Below are positions 17,875 to 27,184 of a DNA stretch of 64,000 nucleotides, one piece after another. A model generated the notes under the pieces. It did not search any database and was not told the DNA's origin. It saw nothing but the letters and a program-made list of their open reading frames with translations. The translations under genes were made by a program, and so were the position numbers. Positions within the stretch are counted from its first letter, which is position 1. The number at the start of each line of letters is the position of its first letter. Source of the DNA: Deltaproteobacteria bacterium Ga0077539 (GTDB taxonomy: Bacteria; Myxococcota_A; Polyangia; Polyangiales; Ga0077539); assembly GCA_001465015.1 (NCBI GenBank), contig LNEO01000197.1, forward strand, positions 31,937 to 95,936, given 5' to 3'.

Positions 17875-19362
17875 ATGGAGCGGAAGCGGAGACACAGTGA
17901 TCGTCGATCGCTCGCCCTGGCGTTCGTCGGCTCGCTCGCGCTTCACGCGATTCCAGTCGTGTCTGCGCTGCGCACGCCCTTCGCTCGCCCGGTGGACCTG
18001 GGGATTCGCACGCGAACCGTCGAGTTCGGCCTCGAGCAGGCCATGACGGGAGCCCGTGCGCCGGTCGCTCGGGCGCAGCCTCCCCAGCAGCCGTCACAGC
18101 CGCAACCGCAGCCGCAACCGCAGCCGCAGCCGCGTCGCGTCGAGCGCCCCCCTCCGAGAACCTCCGCGGCGTCCGAGCTCTTGCCGGTGCCGAACCTCCG
18201 CTTGCGCGAGCCGAACATCGCCCCGCGGCCCACTCGCCAACTCGACCCCAACGTGCCGCCTGCTCTGCCGACGAGACCATCGACTTCCACCGTGGCGAAC
18301 CTCGCGTCGGATCTGGCGCCGATGGTTCCGCGAGGGTCGCTCGTGACCATCGCGATTCGCACGGATCGAATTCGCGCGACCCCCCACGCGCGCGCGGTTC
18401 GTCGGCTGCTCGGATCGATCCGAGACTGGCGCGAGATGCTCGGCGGCGCTTCGCTCGACATCGTCGACGACCTCGATCGCGTCGTGCTCGCCGCGGCAAA
18501 CCCCTTTGGACAAAACGGCCAGCCCCCAGATTGGAACGTGCTGGCCAAAGCCTCTGGCCGCTCGGATCGGCGCTTGCGCGCTGCGGTCGAGGCGATGGCC
18601 GACCGCGACCGCCCCCTGGCGCCCTCGCAGAGCAACCCGCCGCGGGCGAGAGAAGCGGTCGATCTGGACGCGGGCGGGGCGGCACACGAAAACAACTCGA
18701 CTGGCGATTCTCGGGACGATGGCGGCGTCAGGGACGGCGGCGAGCGGCGCAGCATCTGGACGCTTCGCGACGGCGCTCGCGTCACGACGCTCGAGCGCTA
18801 CGGGGCGCAGCGGAGCTACGTGCTCTTGCCCGACGGAACCGCGGCCATCGCGCTCTCGTCGCAGATCGAGCCCATGCTCGCAGCGCTCGCGCGTCGCCCA
18901 CCGAGCGCCGTGGACGACCCTGCTTCGGGCGCGGCGCTCGCCATCGAGGCCGAAGGCCTCCGCAACGTGGTGACCGAGGTCCCTACGATGCGCGGGCCGT
19001 TTCCGATTCCGCGACGATTTTCGCTGACCATCGAACCCGAGGGCGAACAGTCCGGCGGCGCTGAGCTCGTGGCGCGGTTCGAATACGACAACGCTGCGCA
19101 GGCGCGGTCGGCGCGCGTCGAGTGGGAGTATGTCCGGACACGCTGGGGGCCGATGCTCGACGCGATTCCTGGGGTGACGGCGTTGCGCATCGGCGCCGGT
19201 CTTTTTGGCCGGCGATCGGTGGTCGACCACGTGCACGACGCCATCGACGCGCTCGCGTTTCGCAGCGCCGGGTCCACGGTGACCGGACGCGCGCACCTCA
19301 CCGAAGAGCAGCTTCGGTCGATCCTGGACTCTGCCCCGATGCTGATCGCGGCGTCGCGCTGA
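17875..19362 (+). CDS. Hypothetical envelope protein with N-terminal membrane anchor and (QP)n linker
   Basis: A 495-residue protein. The ATG at 17875 puts a charged start (MERKRRHSDRR) before a hydrophobic helix (SLALAFVGSLALHAIPVVSA), so the bulk is probably periplasmic. Residues about 65-90 are a Pro/Gln repeat (QPQPQPQPQPQP), as in TonB-like envelope spanners, although no TonB C-terminal motif is present. A second domain (GSLVTIAIRTDRIRATPHAR) and a late beta-rich domain follow, separated by an acidic Asp/Gly linker. No enzyme motif is seen. It is followed at 123 bases by the HEAT-repeat gene. Confidence 0.6.
   Translation: MERKRRHSDRRSLALAFVGSLALHAIPVVSALRTPFARPVDLGIRTRTVEFGLEQAMTGARAPVARAQPPQQPSQPQPQPQPQPQPRRVERPPPRTSAASELLPVPNLRLREPNIAPRPTRQLDPNVPPALPTRPSTSTVANLASDLAPMVPRGSLVTIAIRTDRIRATPHARAVRRLLGSIRDWREMLGGASLDIVDDLDRVVLAAANPFGQNGQPPDWNVLAKASGRSDRRLRAAVEAMADRDRPLAPSQSNPPRAREAVDLDAGGAAHENNSTGDSRDDGGVRDGGERRSIWTLRDGARVTTLERYGAQRSYVLLPDGTAAIALSSQIEPMLAALARRPPSAVDDPASGAALAIEAEGLRNVVTEVPTMRGPFPIPRRFSLTIEPEGEQSGGAELVARFEYDNAAQARSARVEWEYVRTRWGPMLDAIPGVTALRIGAGLFGRRSVVDHVHDAIDALAFRSAGSTVTGRAHLTEEQLRSILDSAPMLIAASR
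18090..18134 (+). repeat. CAGCCG/CAACCG codon microsatellite
   Basis: About seven tandem hexamers (CAACCGCAGCCG type) lie inside the preceding gene and encode alternating Gln and Pro. The unit is a multiple of three, so copy-number changes would alter linker length without shifting the frame. Confidence 0.8.
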
Positions 19363-19389
19363 GCAGACAGAATCCGGGCGATAGGAGCC

Positions 19390-19419
19390 TTGAACGCCGC
19401 TCGGCGCCCCCTGTACAGT
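19390..19419 (+). promoter_or_regulatory. Possible sigma70-type promoter of the HEAT-repeat gene
   Basis: TTGAAC (19390-19395) and TACAGT (19414-19419) are separated by 18 bases, each matching four of six consensus bases, about 65 bases before the ATG at 19485. The TACAGT element is shared with the upstream gene's candidate promoter. Confidence 0.3.
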
Positions 19420-19484
19420 CCCGCGTCCGAAGGCGCACAAACTGTGCGCGGCTGCGACTCACAAGGCCCGAGGGACCCCCGCCG

Positions 19485-21998
19485 ATGTCCGAGAACGATC
19501 CGTTCGCCACCCCGTCGTCCGACAGCCCCGAACCGTTGGCTCCTCCGCCAACCGAAGATCCGTTCACCGAGCCGGCGGGCGGATACCTCGCGGGCAACGA
19601 CGACGACGAAGTGCGCAAGATCAACCGCAGGGTGTCGCCGGTGGGCAAGCTGATCGCTTTGCTCACCCTCGCAGGCATCGGCGGCACCGGCTTCTTCATC
19701 GTCAAGAGCGCTCAAGAAGAGCGCGCTGAAACGCAGGCGCAGACCGAGGGTCGCGCCGCGCTGCAACGACTGCTCGACGACCAGAACCTCAACCGCTCGG
19801 AGCTCCCGACGAAAGTCCGAGAGATCTACGAGCGCTACAAGGCGTCGGAAGAAGTGCGCATGGCGTGTCGGCGACTGCTCGCGCAGGTCCGCGACCCGCA
19901 GTCGGTCAACATCATGATCGAGGGCATCCGCCGCCGTGGAAACGAGCGCCGTCAGGCCGCGCTCGCCGTCGCCGAGCTCGGGCCGCAGGTCGCGGCGAGC
20001 GCGAAGGACGCGTTGATGGAGGCGCTCCCGACGACGGACGAGCGCGTCGATCGCGCGGACGTCACGTGGGCTCTGGTGGTTCTGCAAGAGAGCCGCGCGT
20101 GGGACACGGTCGTCAGAATGCTGAGCGAGGGAAAGCTCCAGCAGGTCAAGGACCTCGAGAACCGACCCTTCTTCGACCCAGCGCTCGTGTCGCGCCTCGC
20201 GGGACGCGAGCGGCTCGTGCAGCTCGCGACGGACACCTCTGGAACGCCTGCGCAGCAGACCGCGCGTCGGCGCATCGCCGCCTCGGCGCTCAGCGAGATG
20301 GCGGGTCCAGAGACGTTCGAAGTGCTCTCGCGGCTCTCGTCGGACGCCGACGAAGAGGTCGGCAGCATCGCGTCGATCGGCCTCGGGCGCACGGGAGATT
20401 CACGCGCCGCGCAGCCGGTGCTCGCGTTCTTGAACGCGCACCCCTCGTCGCGCGAGCGAGTGCTCAACGCGCTGGCGCAAAACTCCGGCGCCCCCGGCTT
20501 GAGCGTCGTCGGCCAGAACGCGACGGACATCGTCACGCGCAAGATGGCCGTTCGCATGTTGATGGAGCTGCAAGACCCCACCGCGGGTGACGCGCTCTTC
20601 GCCATCATGAACTCGGTTCCCGCGACCTCGACGGACTCTGCGCTGCGCGAGATTCGCACCAAAGCGTGCTTCGGCCTCGCGGACATCGGCGACCCTCGCG
20701 CCGCCGACGGGCTGCTCGAGATCGCTCGCTGGCCGATCGGCAAGCCCTTCGACGCCAACGCCGACATGGAAGCGAAGCAGTCGATGGACAAGCTCGTGCG
20801 CATCCCTGGCGCAGCGGCGCGCGTGAAGGACGGGCTCTTGCAGCTGCTTCCGCAAGCGGACTTCATGCGCACACAAATTCTTCTCGCCCTCGGCGCGACC
20901 GGCGACGCTTCCATCGGGCCAGCCGTCGCGCGCTATCTCACCGATGAGCAGGCGCAAGAAGGCGCCGCTCGCGCCGTCAGCCGACTTCGATACGCGCCGG
21001 GAATTCAGACGCTGCGAGGGCAGATCCGTCGTCCCCCCAACGTCCGAATGGACCAGCAGACGATCCAGAACGAGCAGCTCTACATCCGCCGGCGCAACGC
21101 GATCCGCGGCCTTGCGTGGAGCGGCGAGCCGCGCATCGGGGCGGACCTCATGCGCATCATCGAGGACTCCGCGGACGAGCCGCGCCTGCGCGAAGACGCG
21201 GGCAACACGCTTGCGACGATCGCAGACGACGCGACGCTGCAGCAGGCCGCGGCGCGCGCGATGGACACGACCAAGCCGACCGACGTGAGGCGCTTCTATC
21301 TCCTCGCGCTCCGCGCCCGCTCGACGCCGCAGATCGCGACGCAGCTGGTGAGCGCGTATTTGAAGCCCGGCGAGGACGTCAACCTCATGCGCTACGCGGC
21401 GATCGCCGCTGGCTTCGGCGGTGACGAATCGACGATCGCGGCGATTCGTCCGCTGCTCGCGTCGACGGACGGAAACGTCAAACTTCACGCCGCCATGGCG
21501 GCGGTGCTCCTCGGCAGCGAGTCGCTCGCAACGGCGCTCGTCGAGGCGCTCATGGCCAACCGTGAGCTCGCGGACCTGATTCGTCCGGAGTTCGTCACTC
21601 GCGGCGCGCAGTCGGGCGGCCCGACGATGATGGAGCCGATCGAGCTCATGCCGCTGACCGAGGCGATGTTCACCAGCGGAGCGGTCAATCGCCGCATCCT
21701 CGGCGCGCTCGCCCTCGAGCGCGGCCGTGGGACGAACAAGTACGACTTCGCGATCCAGTGGCTCCGCGGGCGCATCCGCGCGGGCTGGGATCACCCGCTC
21801 GGGATCTCACCGTACGCCGTACGCGAGAAGATCCGCCAGGCTGCGTCCGGAAGCGATGCCGCTGCGCGGGACGTCGCCTTCAAGCTCCTGCGCTCGCTCA
21901 ACGACCGCGGTTCTCTGCTGTTTCTGCGCCGTCAGCCGGGAGAAACGGGCGAAACCGCCCGTCGCGTGCTCCTCGAGATCAACTCCGCGGCCAACTGA
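19485..21998 (+). CDS. Membrane-anchored HEAT-repeat protein
   Basis: An 837-residue protein. I placed the start at 19485 (MSENDPFATPSSDSPEP); the longer track ORF overlaps the preceding gene. A Pro/Asp-rich cytoplasmic tail is followed by one membrane helix (GKLIALLTLAGIGGTGFFIV, residues about 55-75). The rest is a long helical array with HEAT/PBS-lyase-like units (VGSIASIGLGRTGDSRAAQP, TKACFGLADIGDPRAADGLL, RTQILLALGATGDASIGPAV). Such scaffolds bind proteins; no catalysis is indicated. It may extend into the periplasm. Confidence 0.8.
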   Translation: MSENDPFATPSSDSPEPLAPPPTEDPFTEPAGGYLAGNDDDEVRKINRRVSPVGKLIALLTLAGIGGTGFFIVKSAQEERAETQAQTEGRAALQRLLDDQNLNRSELPTKVREIYERYKASEEVRMACRRLLAQVRDPQSVNIMIEGIRRRGNERRQAALAVAELGPQVAASAKDALMEALPTTDERVDRADVTWALVVLQESRAWDTVVRMLSEGKLQQVKDLENRPFFDPALVSRLAGRERLVQLATDTSGTPAQQTARRRIAASALSEMAGPETFEVLSRLSSDADEEVGSIASIGLGRTGDSRAAQPVLAFLNAHPSSRERVLNALAQNSGAPGLSVVGQNATDIVTRKMAVRMLMELQDPTAGDALFAIMNSVPATSTDSALREIRTKACFGLADIGDPRAADGLLEIARWPIGKPFDANADMEAKQSMDKLVRIPGAAARVKDGLLQLLPQADFMRTQILLALGATGDASIGPAVARYLTDEQAQEGAARAVSRLRYAPGIQTLRGQIRRPPNVRMDQQTIQNEQLYIRRRNAIRGLAWSGEPRIGADLMRIIEDSADEPRLREDAGNTLATIADDATLQQAAARAMDTTKPTDVRRFYLLALRARSTPQIATQLVSAYLKPGEDVNLMRYAAIAAGFGGDESTIAAIRPLLASTDGNVKLHAAMAAVLLGSESLATALVEALMANRELADLIRPEFVTRGAQSGGPTMMEPIELMPLTEAMFTSGAVNRRILGALALERGRGTNKYDFAIQWLRGRIRAGWDHPLGISPYAVREKIRQAASGSDAAARDVAFKLLRSLNDRGSLLFLRRQPGETGETARRVLLEINSAAN

Positions 21999-22135
21999 GC
22001 GTCGCGAAGCTGTCCGCGTCAGCGGGCGATTTTGGGGGGTGCGGGGTGGAATACTGAGCGCGCGGTGCTCGTACGATGCGGCGTGCGGCAAGGTCGGCGG
22101 CGCTGCTGTCGTTGTCGCCTCGGAGGTTAGCTCGG

Positions 22136-22843
22136 ATGAAATTCATTTCGCGAAACGCCGCTGCGTTGCTTGTCGCTAGCTCGCTCACAGGCTGTCTGTT
22201 CGGCACGAGCTCGGGCTACTACGCGCAAGGCGGGGGAGTGGTGTACGGGCCGTCGGTGACCACGACCCAGGTGGCGCAGCCCGTCGCCACCAATGTGCAG
22301 GTGCAGGGGCAGGGCTTCGTGACCCAGCCAGTCCAGACCGTCCATACGACCGCGACCATCAACGTCCAACTTCAGGCTCCGGCGGGCGCGACGCAGATGC
22401 AGGTGCAGTGCAATCAGTCGGTCGCCGAGGTCTGTGACGGCGTCGACAACAACTGCAACGGCGCGATCGACGAGGGCTGCGGCTATCAGACCGGCCAGGT
22501 GCAAGTGACCGTGGCGTGGCAGGGGACCGCGGACATCGATCTGCACGTGCATGATCCGCTCGGCGACGAGCTGTACTACGGCCATCGCACCTCGCGCGCC
22601 GGCGGGACCCTCGATCGCGACGCGAACGCGGCCTGCAGCCAGTCTCCGCCCACCGTCGAGAACGTCTATTTCTCGCAAGCGCCGCGGGGGAATTTTCGCG
22701 CTCGCGTCCACGTCTACTCGATGTGCAGCGACTCGGCGGTCCCGGTCACCCTTTCGATCTCGGTCGGCGGACGCGCCTACTCGTTTCAGCACGTGATGAC
22801 GCACCTGCACGAGGACTTCGAGATCCCGTTCGTCGTGCAGTGA
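22136..22843 (+). CDS. Lipoprotein with MopE-like metal-binding motif and DUF2135-like domain
   Basis: A 235-residue lipoprotein. The ATG at 22136 gives the signal FISRNAAALLVASSLTGC with lipobox LTGC. After a Gln/Val/Thr-rich segment comes EVCDGVDNNCNGAIDEGC (residues about 98-113), the Cys/Asp motif of MopE-type putative metal-binding proteins abundant in Myxococcota. The C-terminal domain (VTVAWQGTADIDLHVHDPLG; YFSQAPRGNFRARVHVYSM) resembles DUF2135/YfaP-type domains. Calcium or copper binding is plausible by family but not shown. It probably sits at the outer membrane. Confidence 0.75.
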   Translation: MKFISRNAAALLVASSLTGCLFGTSSGYYAQGGGVVYGPSVTTTQVAQPVATNVQVQGQGFVTQPVQTVHTTATINVQLQAPAGATQMQVQCNQSVAEVCDGVDNNCNGAIDEGCGYQTGQVQVTVAWQGTADIDLHVHDPLGDELYYGHRTSRAGGTLDRDANAACSQSPPTVENVYFSQAPRGNFRARVHVYSMCSDSAVPVTLSISVGGRAYSFQHVMTHLHEDFEIPFVVQ

Positions 22844-22937
22844 GCGCAAGGACGCCCCTCGCCGCGGTTGGAAATGCAGCGAGTCGGCTCGTGATCCGTC
22901 GTTCTCTCGGCGAAAGTCAGCTACGCTAGGGGTTGCG

Positions 22938-25900
22938 ATGGCTGGTCCTGGCAGCGACGTTCGTATCCCCGAGACGCCGGCTCGTCGGTTTCGCACTGGT
23001 GACCGTCGAAACGAAGGGCGCACCGGCGTCTCGTTTTTTGGCACCGATCCCGAGCTCAACACGCCCGTTGTCGTCAAGGTCCTGCGCGCGTCGGCGTTTG
23101 CTTCGCCGCTCGAAAGGCAGCGGATCGTCCGCGAGCTCAAGCGGCAGGTGAGCGTTCCTCATCCGTCGCTCGCTCGCGTTATCGCAGCGGACGACGAGGG
23201 CGGCGTCGTGTGGGTCGCGCGCGATTGGATCGAAGGACGCCCGCTGAGCGAGCGAATCGCCACCGGGAGCATCTCGACCGAAGAGGCCGCACGCTGGACC
23301 TCGCAGCTCGCCGAGGCGCTCGGAGAGCTGCACCGAGTGATGCTCTTGCACCGCGACGTTCGACCCGACCACGTGATCCTCGCGCTCGACGGTCGCGCTC
23401 GTCTCATCGACGCTTCGTGCGGTCGGCATTTTCGCAGCAGCGACGGCAAGGCGGTCTTTGGCACCCCTGGCTACGTCGCGCCCGAAGCCATCGCGGGCAA
23501 GCTCGTCAACGCGCGCAGCGACCTCTACTCGCTCGGCGCGACGGCGTACGCCATGCTGCAGGGCGCGTCGCCGTTTGGCGAAGGCAACGATTCGTCCCTG
23601 CTCGAACGGGCCGCCAAGAGCGACGCGCCAAAGGCCACGCGCGGACCCGAAGGGTTCATCAGCGCCGTCGCGAGCCTCCTCGCGAGAGAGCCGAGAGAGC
23701 GTCCCTTTCACGCGCAGCAGGTTTGTCAGCTGCTCGAGCCCTTCTTTACCGCCACGCGCACCGCAGCTGCAGCGGACGACAGCGACGGGCCGCCCACCGC
23801 GGCGGTCGATGAATCGATGGTGTCCAAGGCGATCGCGATGCTGCCCGGACCGAGCATCGTCGACGATGAGTTCGACGACGCCGAGGTCACGGAGGTCGCG
23901 AAGAACACAGCGGTCACCGCGGCTCGCGAAGCTCCCGCGGTCCCGTCGAAGTCCGCGGGCGTTTCTCCGCCGCCACCGACGGGAAACACCGGGGCCGTTC
24001 GCGTCCCAGCGCCTTCGCACAACACGGGCGCTCACGCTGTGGCGGTCGCTCCGTCCTCTGCTCCAGCGATGGCGATGGGACAGCCCGCGCAGAGCGTGAT
24101 TCGCAAGGCGACGCTGATGGGCATGGCTCCGCTCGCGCAGCAAGCCGCGACGCCCGTGCTCGCTCCGCCGGTCGCGCCTGTGAAGCCGCAGCCCACGGCC
24201 GTCGCGAGCGCTCCGTCGACCGACTCGCAGCACCGCGAAGACTCTGGATCGCGACGGCACTCGCCGACGGATTTCGACGACGACGAGAACACTGTCGTCT
24301 CCGAAGACTCTCGCATCTTCGGTCACAGCGAGCCGCACGCGCAGAGCGCGTACGGGTCCGCGGTTCCGCCGTTGCCCGACGACGTGTCCAAGCGCGTCCT
24401 GCAAAAGGGCGGAACCGTCAGCGCGCCGGTCGAAGCGCGTCCGTTGAGCGTTCCTCCGCCGCCTCCGCAGCGCAAAGTCACCGGCTCGATCCGAGCTCCT
24501 GCGCCGCCGAGCGTTCCGACGCTCCCGCACCCGGAGATGCACGCGCCTGTCGAGTACACGCCGACTCCCGAGACGGGCGGCGGCCCGACGATGACGGCGA
24601 ACGTCGCTGCGGTCGCTGCGTTTTCGGACATGAGCGGGCCCAACGCCCCTGTTGATCCGCAGAACATCTCGGTCACCGAGCCGTCGGGAGCGCCTACGTG
24701 GGACAACGTTCCGCCTGCGGTCGCGCCGCCCGCTGTCCACAGTCACTCGCCGCAGTATCAAGGTGTGCAGCAGGGAGCGCTGCAGTCGCAGCCAGGTGTC
24801 GCGCAGACGTATGCACCGCCGCATGCGCAGACTGGCCACTATCAGGCCCCAGCGGGATATCCCCCCGCGCAGGGGCAAGGCGCTCCGATGGGCCCGCAGA
24901 TGGGCGGCTATCCGCAGCAACAGGGTCCGTATCCAACGGGCGGCTATCCGTCGCCGCATTCGCCGTACGGCCCACAGCAGCCGACGGGCGCCTACGCCTC
25001 GCCGCAAGGAACAGGCGCGTACCCGGCACCTCATCCGGGGATGACCGCGGGTTGGGCCGAAGCGCCGCCGAAGAAGGGCGCTCTTTGGCCATGGATCGCA
25101 GCGGGTTGCTTGATCGCGCTCGTCGCTGGCGGAACGGGCTACGCCCTCGCGCTGCGACATCGAACGGACCCCACCGTCGATGTGCAGATCGGCCCCGGTC
25201 CCAACATCGCGACCCCGACGAACACGACGAACACAGCCTTGCCGGTTGGCACGAACACCGCTGCCAACGCGGGGACGAACAACACCGCGAACAACGGCGT
25301 CGTCGCGCCCAACAACGCTGGCGCTGCGATCAACACCAACGTCGCGCCCGACGTGATGGTCGTGGCCATGCCCGTCGCTGTCGTGGACTCGGGCGTCGCG
25401 ATGGCAGTGAACAACGTCGCTGTGCCCAACAACAACGGCGCGGTCGCGCTCAACACGAACATCGTGGCGCCCCCGCCCAACAACGCTCAGACGCCGCCCA
25501 ACAACGCTCAGACGCAGAGCACCCCTCGGACAAACACCGCGCCGACGCTGAGTCCCGTGCAACAAGCGCGGCAGCTCAACGGCCGTCGCGACTACGTTGG
25601 CGCGCGCGCGATCCTCGAGTCATGGGTGCGCTCGCACCCGACCGACGCGCAGGCGCTTTTGTTGCTCGGCGACGTTCGATTCTCGCAGGGTGAGCGACGG
25701 CCCGCTGGCGACGCCTATCGCTCTGCGATCGCTGCGGGCGGCTACGGGCGCGCGTATTGGCAGCGCCTCGTGGACCGTCAGATGTCGATCGGCGATCGCC
25801 AGGGCGCAATCAACACGCTCAACGACGTCCTGCGCCACCGGCCTGGCGACCGCGACGCGACGCGAAAGCTCGCGGAGCTTCAAGGCGGTGGTTCCGCGCC

Positions 25901-25970
25901 CGCGCGTCCCGCGGCGAGCAGCGCCGTGCCCGCGTTTGGCGCGCCGAGACCAGGGACGATTCGTCGCTGA
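22938..25970 (+). CDS. Transmembrane Hanks-type kinase-like protein (possible pseudokinase) with TPR tail
   Basis: A 1010-residue protein. Residues 20-270 form a protein-kinase fold with the beta-3 Lys (TPVVVKVL, near 47), LHRDVRPDHVIL (catalytic loop, near 138) and GTPGYVAPEAI (APE motif). Two conserved positions are altered: the catalytic-loop Asn is His, and DFG is replaced by DAS (LIDASCGRHF). The Gly-rich loop is also weak. Residues about 280-715 are Pro/Ala-rich and disordered. A single membrane helix (WPWIAAGCLIALVAGGTGYA) lies near 717-740, followed by an Asn/Thr-rich linker and C-terminal TPR-like helices (ARQLNGRRDYVGARAILESW). It is convergent with rseP. It may bind partners rather than phosphorylate. 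Confidence 0.85.
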   Translation: MAGPGSDVRIPETPARRFRTGDRRNEGRTGVSFFGTDPELNTPVVVKVLRASAFASPLERQRIVRELKRQVSVPHPSLARVIAADDEGGVVWVARDWIEGRPLSERIATGSISTEEAARWTSQLAEALGELHRVMLLHRDVRPDHVILALDGRARLIDASCGRHFRSSDGKAVFGTPGYVAPEAIAGKLVNARSDLYSLGATAYAMLQGASPFGEGNDSSLLERAAKSDAPKATRGPEGFISAVASLLAREPRERPFHAQQVCQLLEPFFTATRTAAAADDSDGPPTAAVDESMVSKAIAMLPGPSIVDDEFDDAEVTEVAKNTAVTAAREAPAVPSKSAGVSPPPPTGNTGAVRVPAPSHNTGAHAVAVAPSSAPAMAMGQPAQSVIRKATLMGMAPLAQQAATPVLAPPVAPVKPQPTAVASAPSTDSQHREDSGSRRHSPTDFDDDENTVVSEDSRIFGHSEPHAQSAYGSAVPPLPDDVSKRVLQKGGTVSAPVEARPLSVPPPPPQRKVTGSIRAPAPPSVPTLPHPEMHAPVEYTPTPETGGGPTMTANVAAVAAFSDMSGPNAPVDPQNISVTEPSGAPTWDNVPPAVAPPAVHSHSPQYQGVQQGALQSQPGVAQTYAPPHAQTGHYQAPAGYPPAQGQGAPMGPQMGGYPQQQGPYPTGGYPSPHSPYGPQQPTGAYASPQGTGAYPAPHPGMTAGWAEAPPKKGALWPWIAAGCLIALVAGGTGYALALRHRTDPTVDVQIGPGPNIATPTNTTNTALPVGTNTAANAGTNNTANNGVVAPNNAGAAINTNVAPDVMVVAMPVAVVDSGVAMAVNNVAVPNNNGAVALNTNIVAPPPNNAQTPPNNAQTQSTPRTNTAPTLSPVQQARQLNGRRDYVGARAILESWVRSHPTDAQALLLLGDVRFSQGERRPAGDAYRSAIAAGGYGRAYWQRLVDRQMSIGDRQGAINTLNDVLRHRPGDRDATRKLAELQGGGSAPARPAASSAVPAFGAPRPGTIRR

Positions 25971-25996
25971 TCGTCGTTGCGCTTCGATCGACGGGA

Positions 25997-27073
25997 TCAG
26001 CTGTGAAAGAGCCCGCGGACGAGGCCGAAGATCTCTCGTGAGGTCACGACGAGAAACAGCCCGAGCATCAGCATCATCGAGCCCTGCAGCAGCCTGGTCT
26101 CGATCGTGGCGTTGGGCTTGCGTCGCAGAGTGATCTCGTACGCGAGCATGAGCAGTCGGCCGCCGTCGAGCACGGGGATCGGCAGGAGGTTCATCACGAA
26201 GAGCTGCAGCGAGATAAACGACACGGCGATGAGGCCGTCGCGCCAGCCTTTGGACGCTTGCTGCGCGGTCTCTTGCACCATGCGAACGGGGCCGACGAGC
26301 TGGGCGTCCTTGATCTGACGCCGAAACATTTTGATCAGCGTGTCGACGATGTCCGCCGTCATGACCGCGGGCTTCACGATCGAGTCGGAGAATGCGCGCC
26401 GCAGCGGGACCGGGCGGTACTGCGTGAGCTGCGTGATTCCGATGCCGAAGATCCGCTGCCCTTCGATCTCGAGCGGCCGTGGGGTGACCGTGGTCTCGAG
26501 CTCGGCGCCAGCGCGTACGTAGCGAACGCGAAGCGGCTCGCCGTTCGAGCCGCGCACTCGCTCGAGCATCGAGCGCCAGGTCGGGGTGGGGTTGCCGTTG
26601 ATGTTGACGATCATGTCGCCAGGACGAAACCCGGCGGCTTGCGCGGGCTTTCCCGCGATGACGTCGCCGATCTGCGCGCGGGCGCTCGCGTCGAGGCGCT
26701 CTCCGCCGAACGCGAGCAGCGCGAACACAGCGAGCACGGCGGCGAGATAGTTCGCGAGCGGACCGGCGGCGATCATCAGCAGCCGCGCGATGGGGCGCGC
26801 GTTTTGATAGCTGCCTCGATCGTGGGGATCGACGGGTTCGCGCGGGTTCATTCCCGCGACTTGGACGTACGCGAGCAGGGGAATGGCCGCGATTTGAAAG
26901 ACGGTCTCGCTGCCTCGCGGTCGCCATCGGACGATCACCGGTCCGAATCCGATCGAGTAGGTCAGGACCCGCATCCCGAACGCGCGAGCGACGAGGTAGT
27001 GGCCAAACTCGTGGATGATGACGAGCATCGAGATCGCCAGGACCACGCCGACGATTGTGAAGAGCTTCTCCAT
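25997..27073 (-). CDS. rseP: RIP zinc metalloprotease RseP (site-2 protease)
   Basis: An intramembrane M50 metalloprotease, 358 residues. The zinc-binding HEFGHYLVARAFGM lies near residue 20 in the first helix, and the second motif NLLPIPVLDGGRLL is near the C-terminus. One PDZ domain (AGFRPGDMIVNINGNPTPTW) lies between; the E. coli enzyme has two and is longer. In other bacteria it cleaves anti-sigma factors and spent signal peptides. The start at 27073 has an AGAAG-like ribosome site; the track's ATG at 27103 adds ten residues without support. The usual dxr/cdsA neighbours are absent. Confidence 0.93.
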   Translation of the reverse strand: MEKLFTIVGVVLAISMLVIIHEFGHYLVARAFGMRVLTYSIGFGPVIVRWRPRGSETVFQIAAIPLLAYVQVAGMNPREPVDPHDRGSYQNARPIARLLMIAAGPLANYLAAVLAVFALLAFGGERLDASARAQIGDVIAGKPAQAAGFRPGDMIVNINGNPTPTWRSMLERVRGSNGEPLRVRYVRAGAELETTVTPRPLEIEGQRIFGIGITQLTQYRPVPLRRAFSDSIVKPAVMTADIVDTLIKMFRRQIKDAQLVGPVRMVQETAQQASKGWRDGLIAVSFISLQLFVMNLLPIPVLDGGRLLMLAYEITLRRKPNATIETRLLQGSMMLMLGLFLVVTSREIFGLVRGLFHS

Positions 27074-27184
27074 CGCTTCTTTCGGAAGGTAAGACGGTAG
27101 CACCGTCGCGGGGCATCGGGAGGGTCTGTGATTCGACGCGATTGCGGGAACTTCGCGGGCGCGTCAGGCTACATAGGCTCGTCC

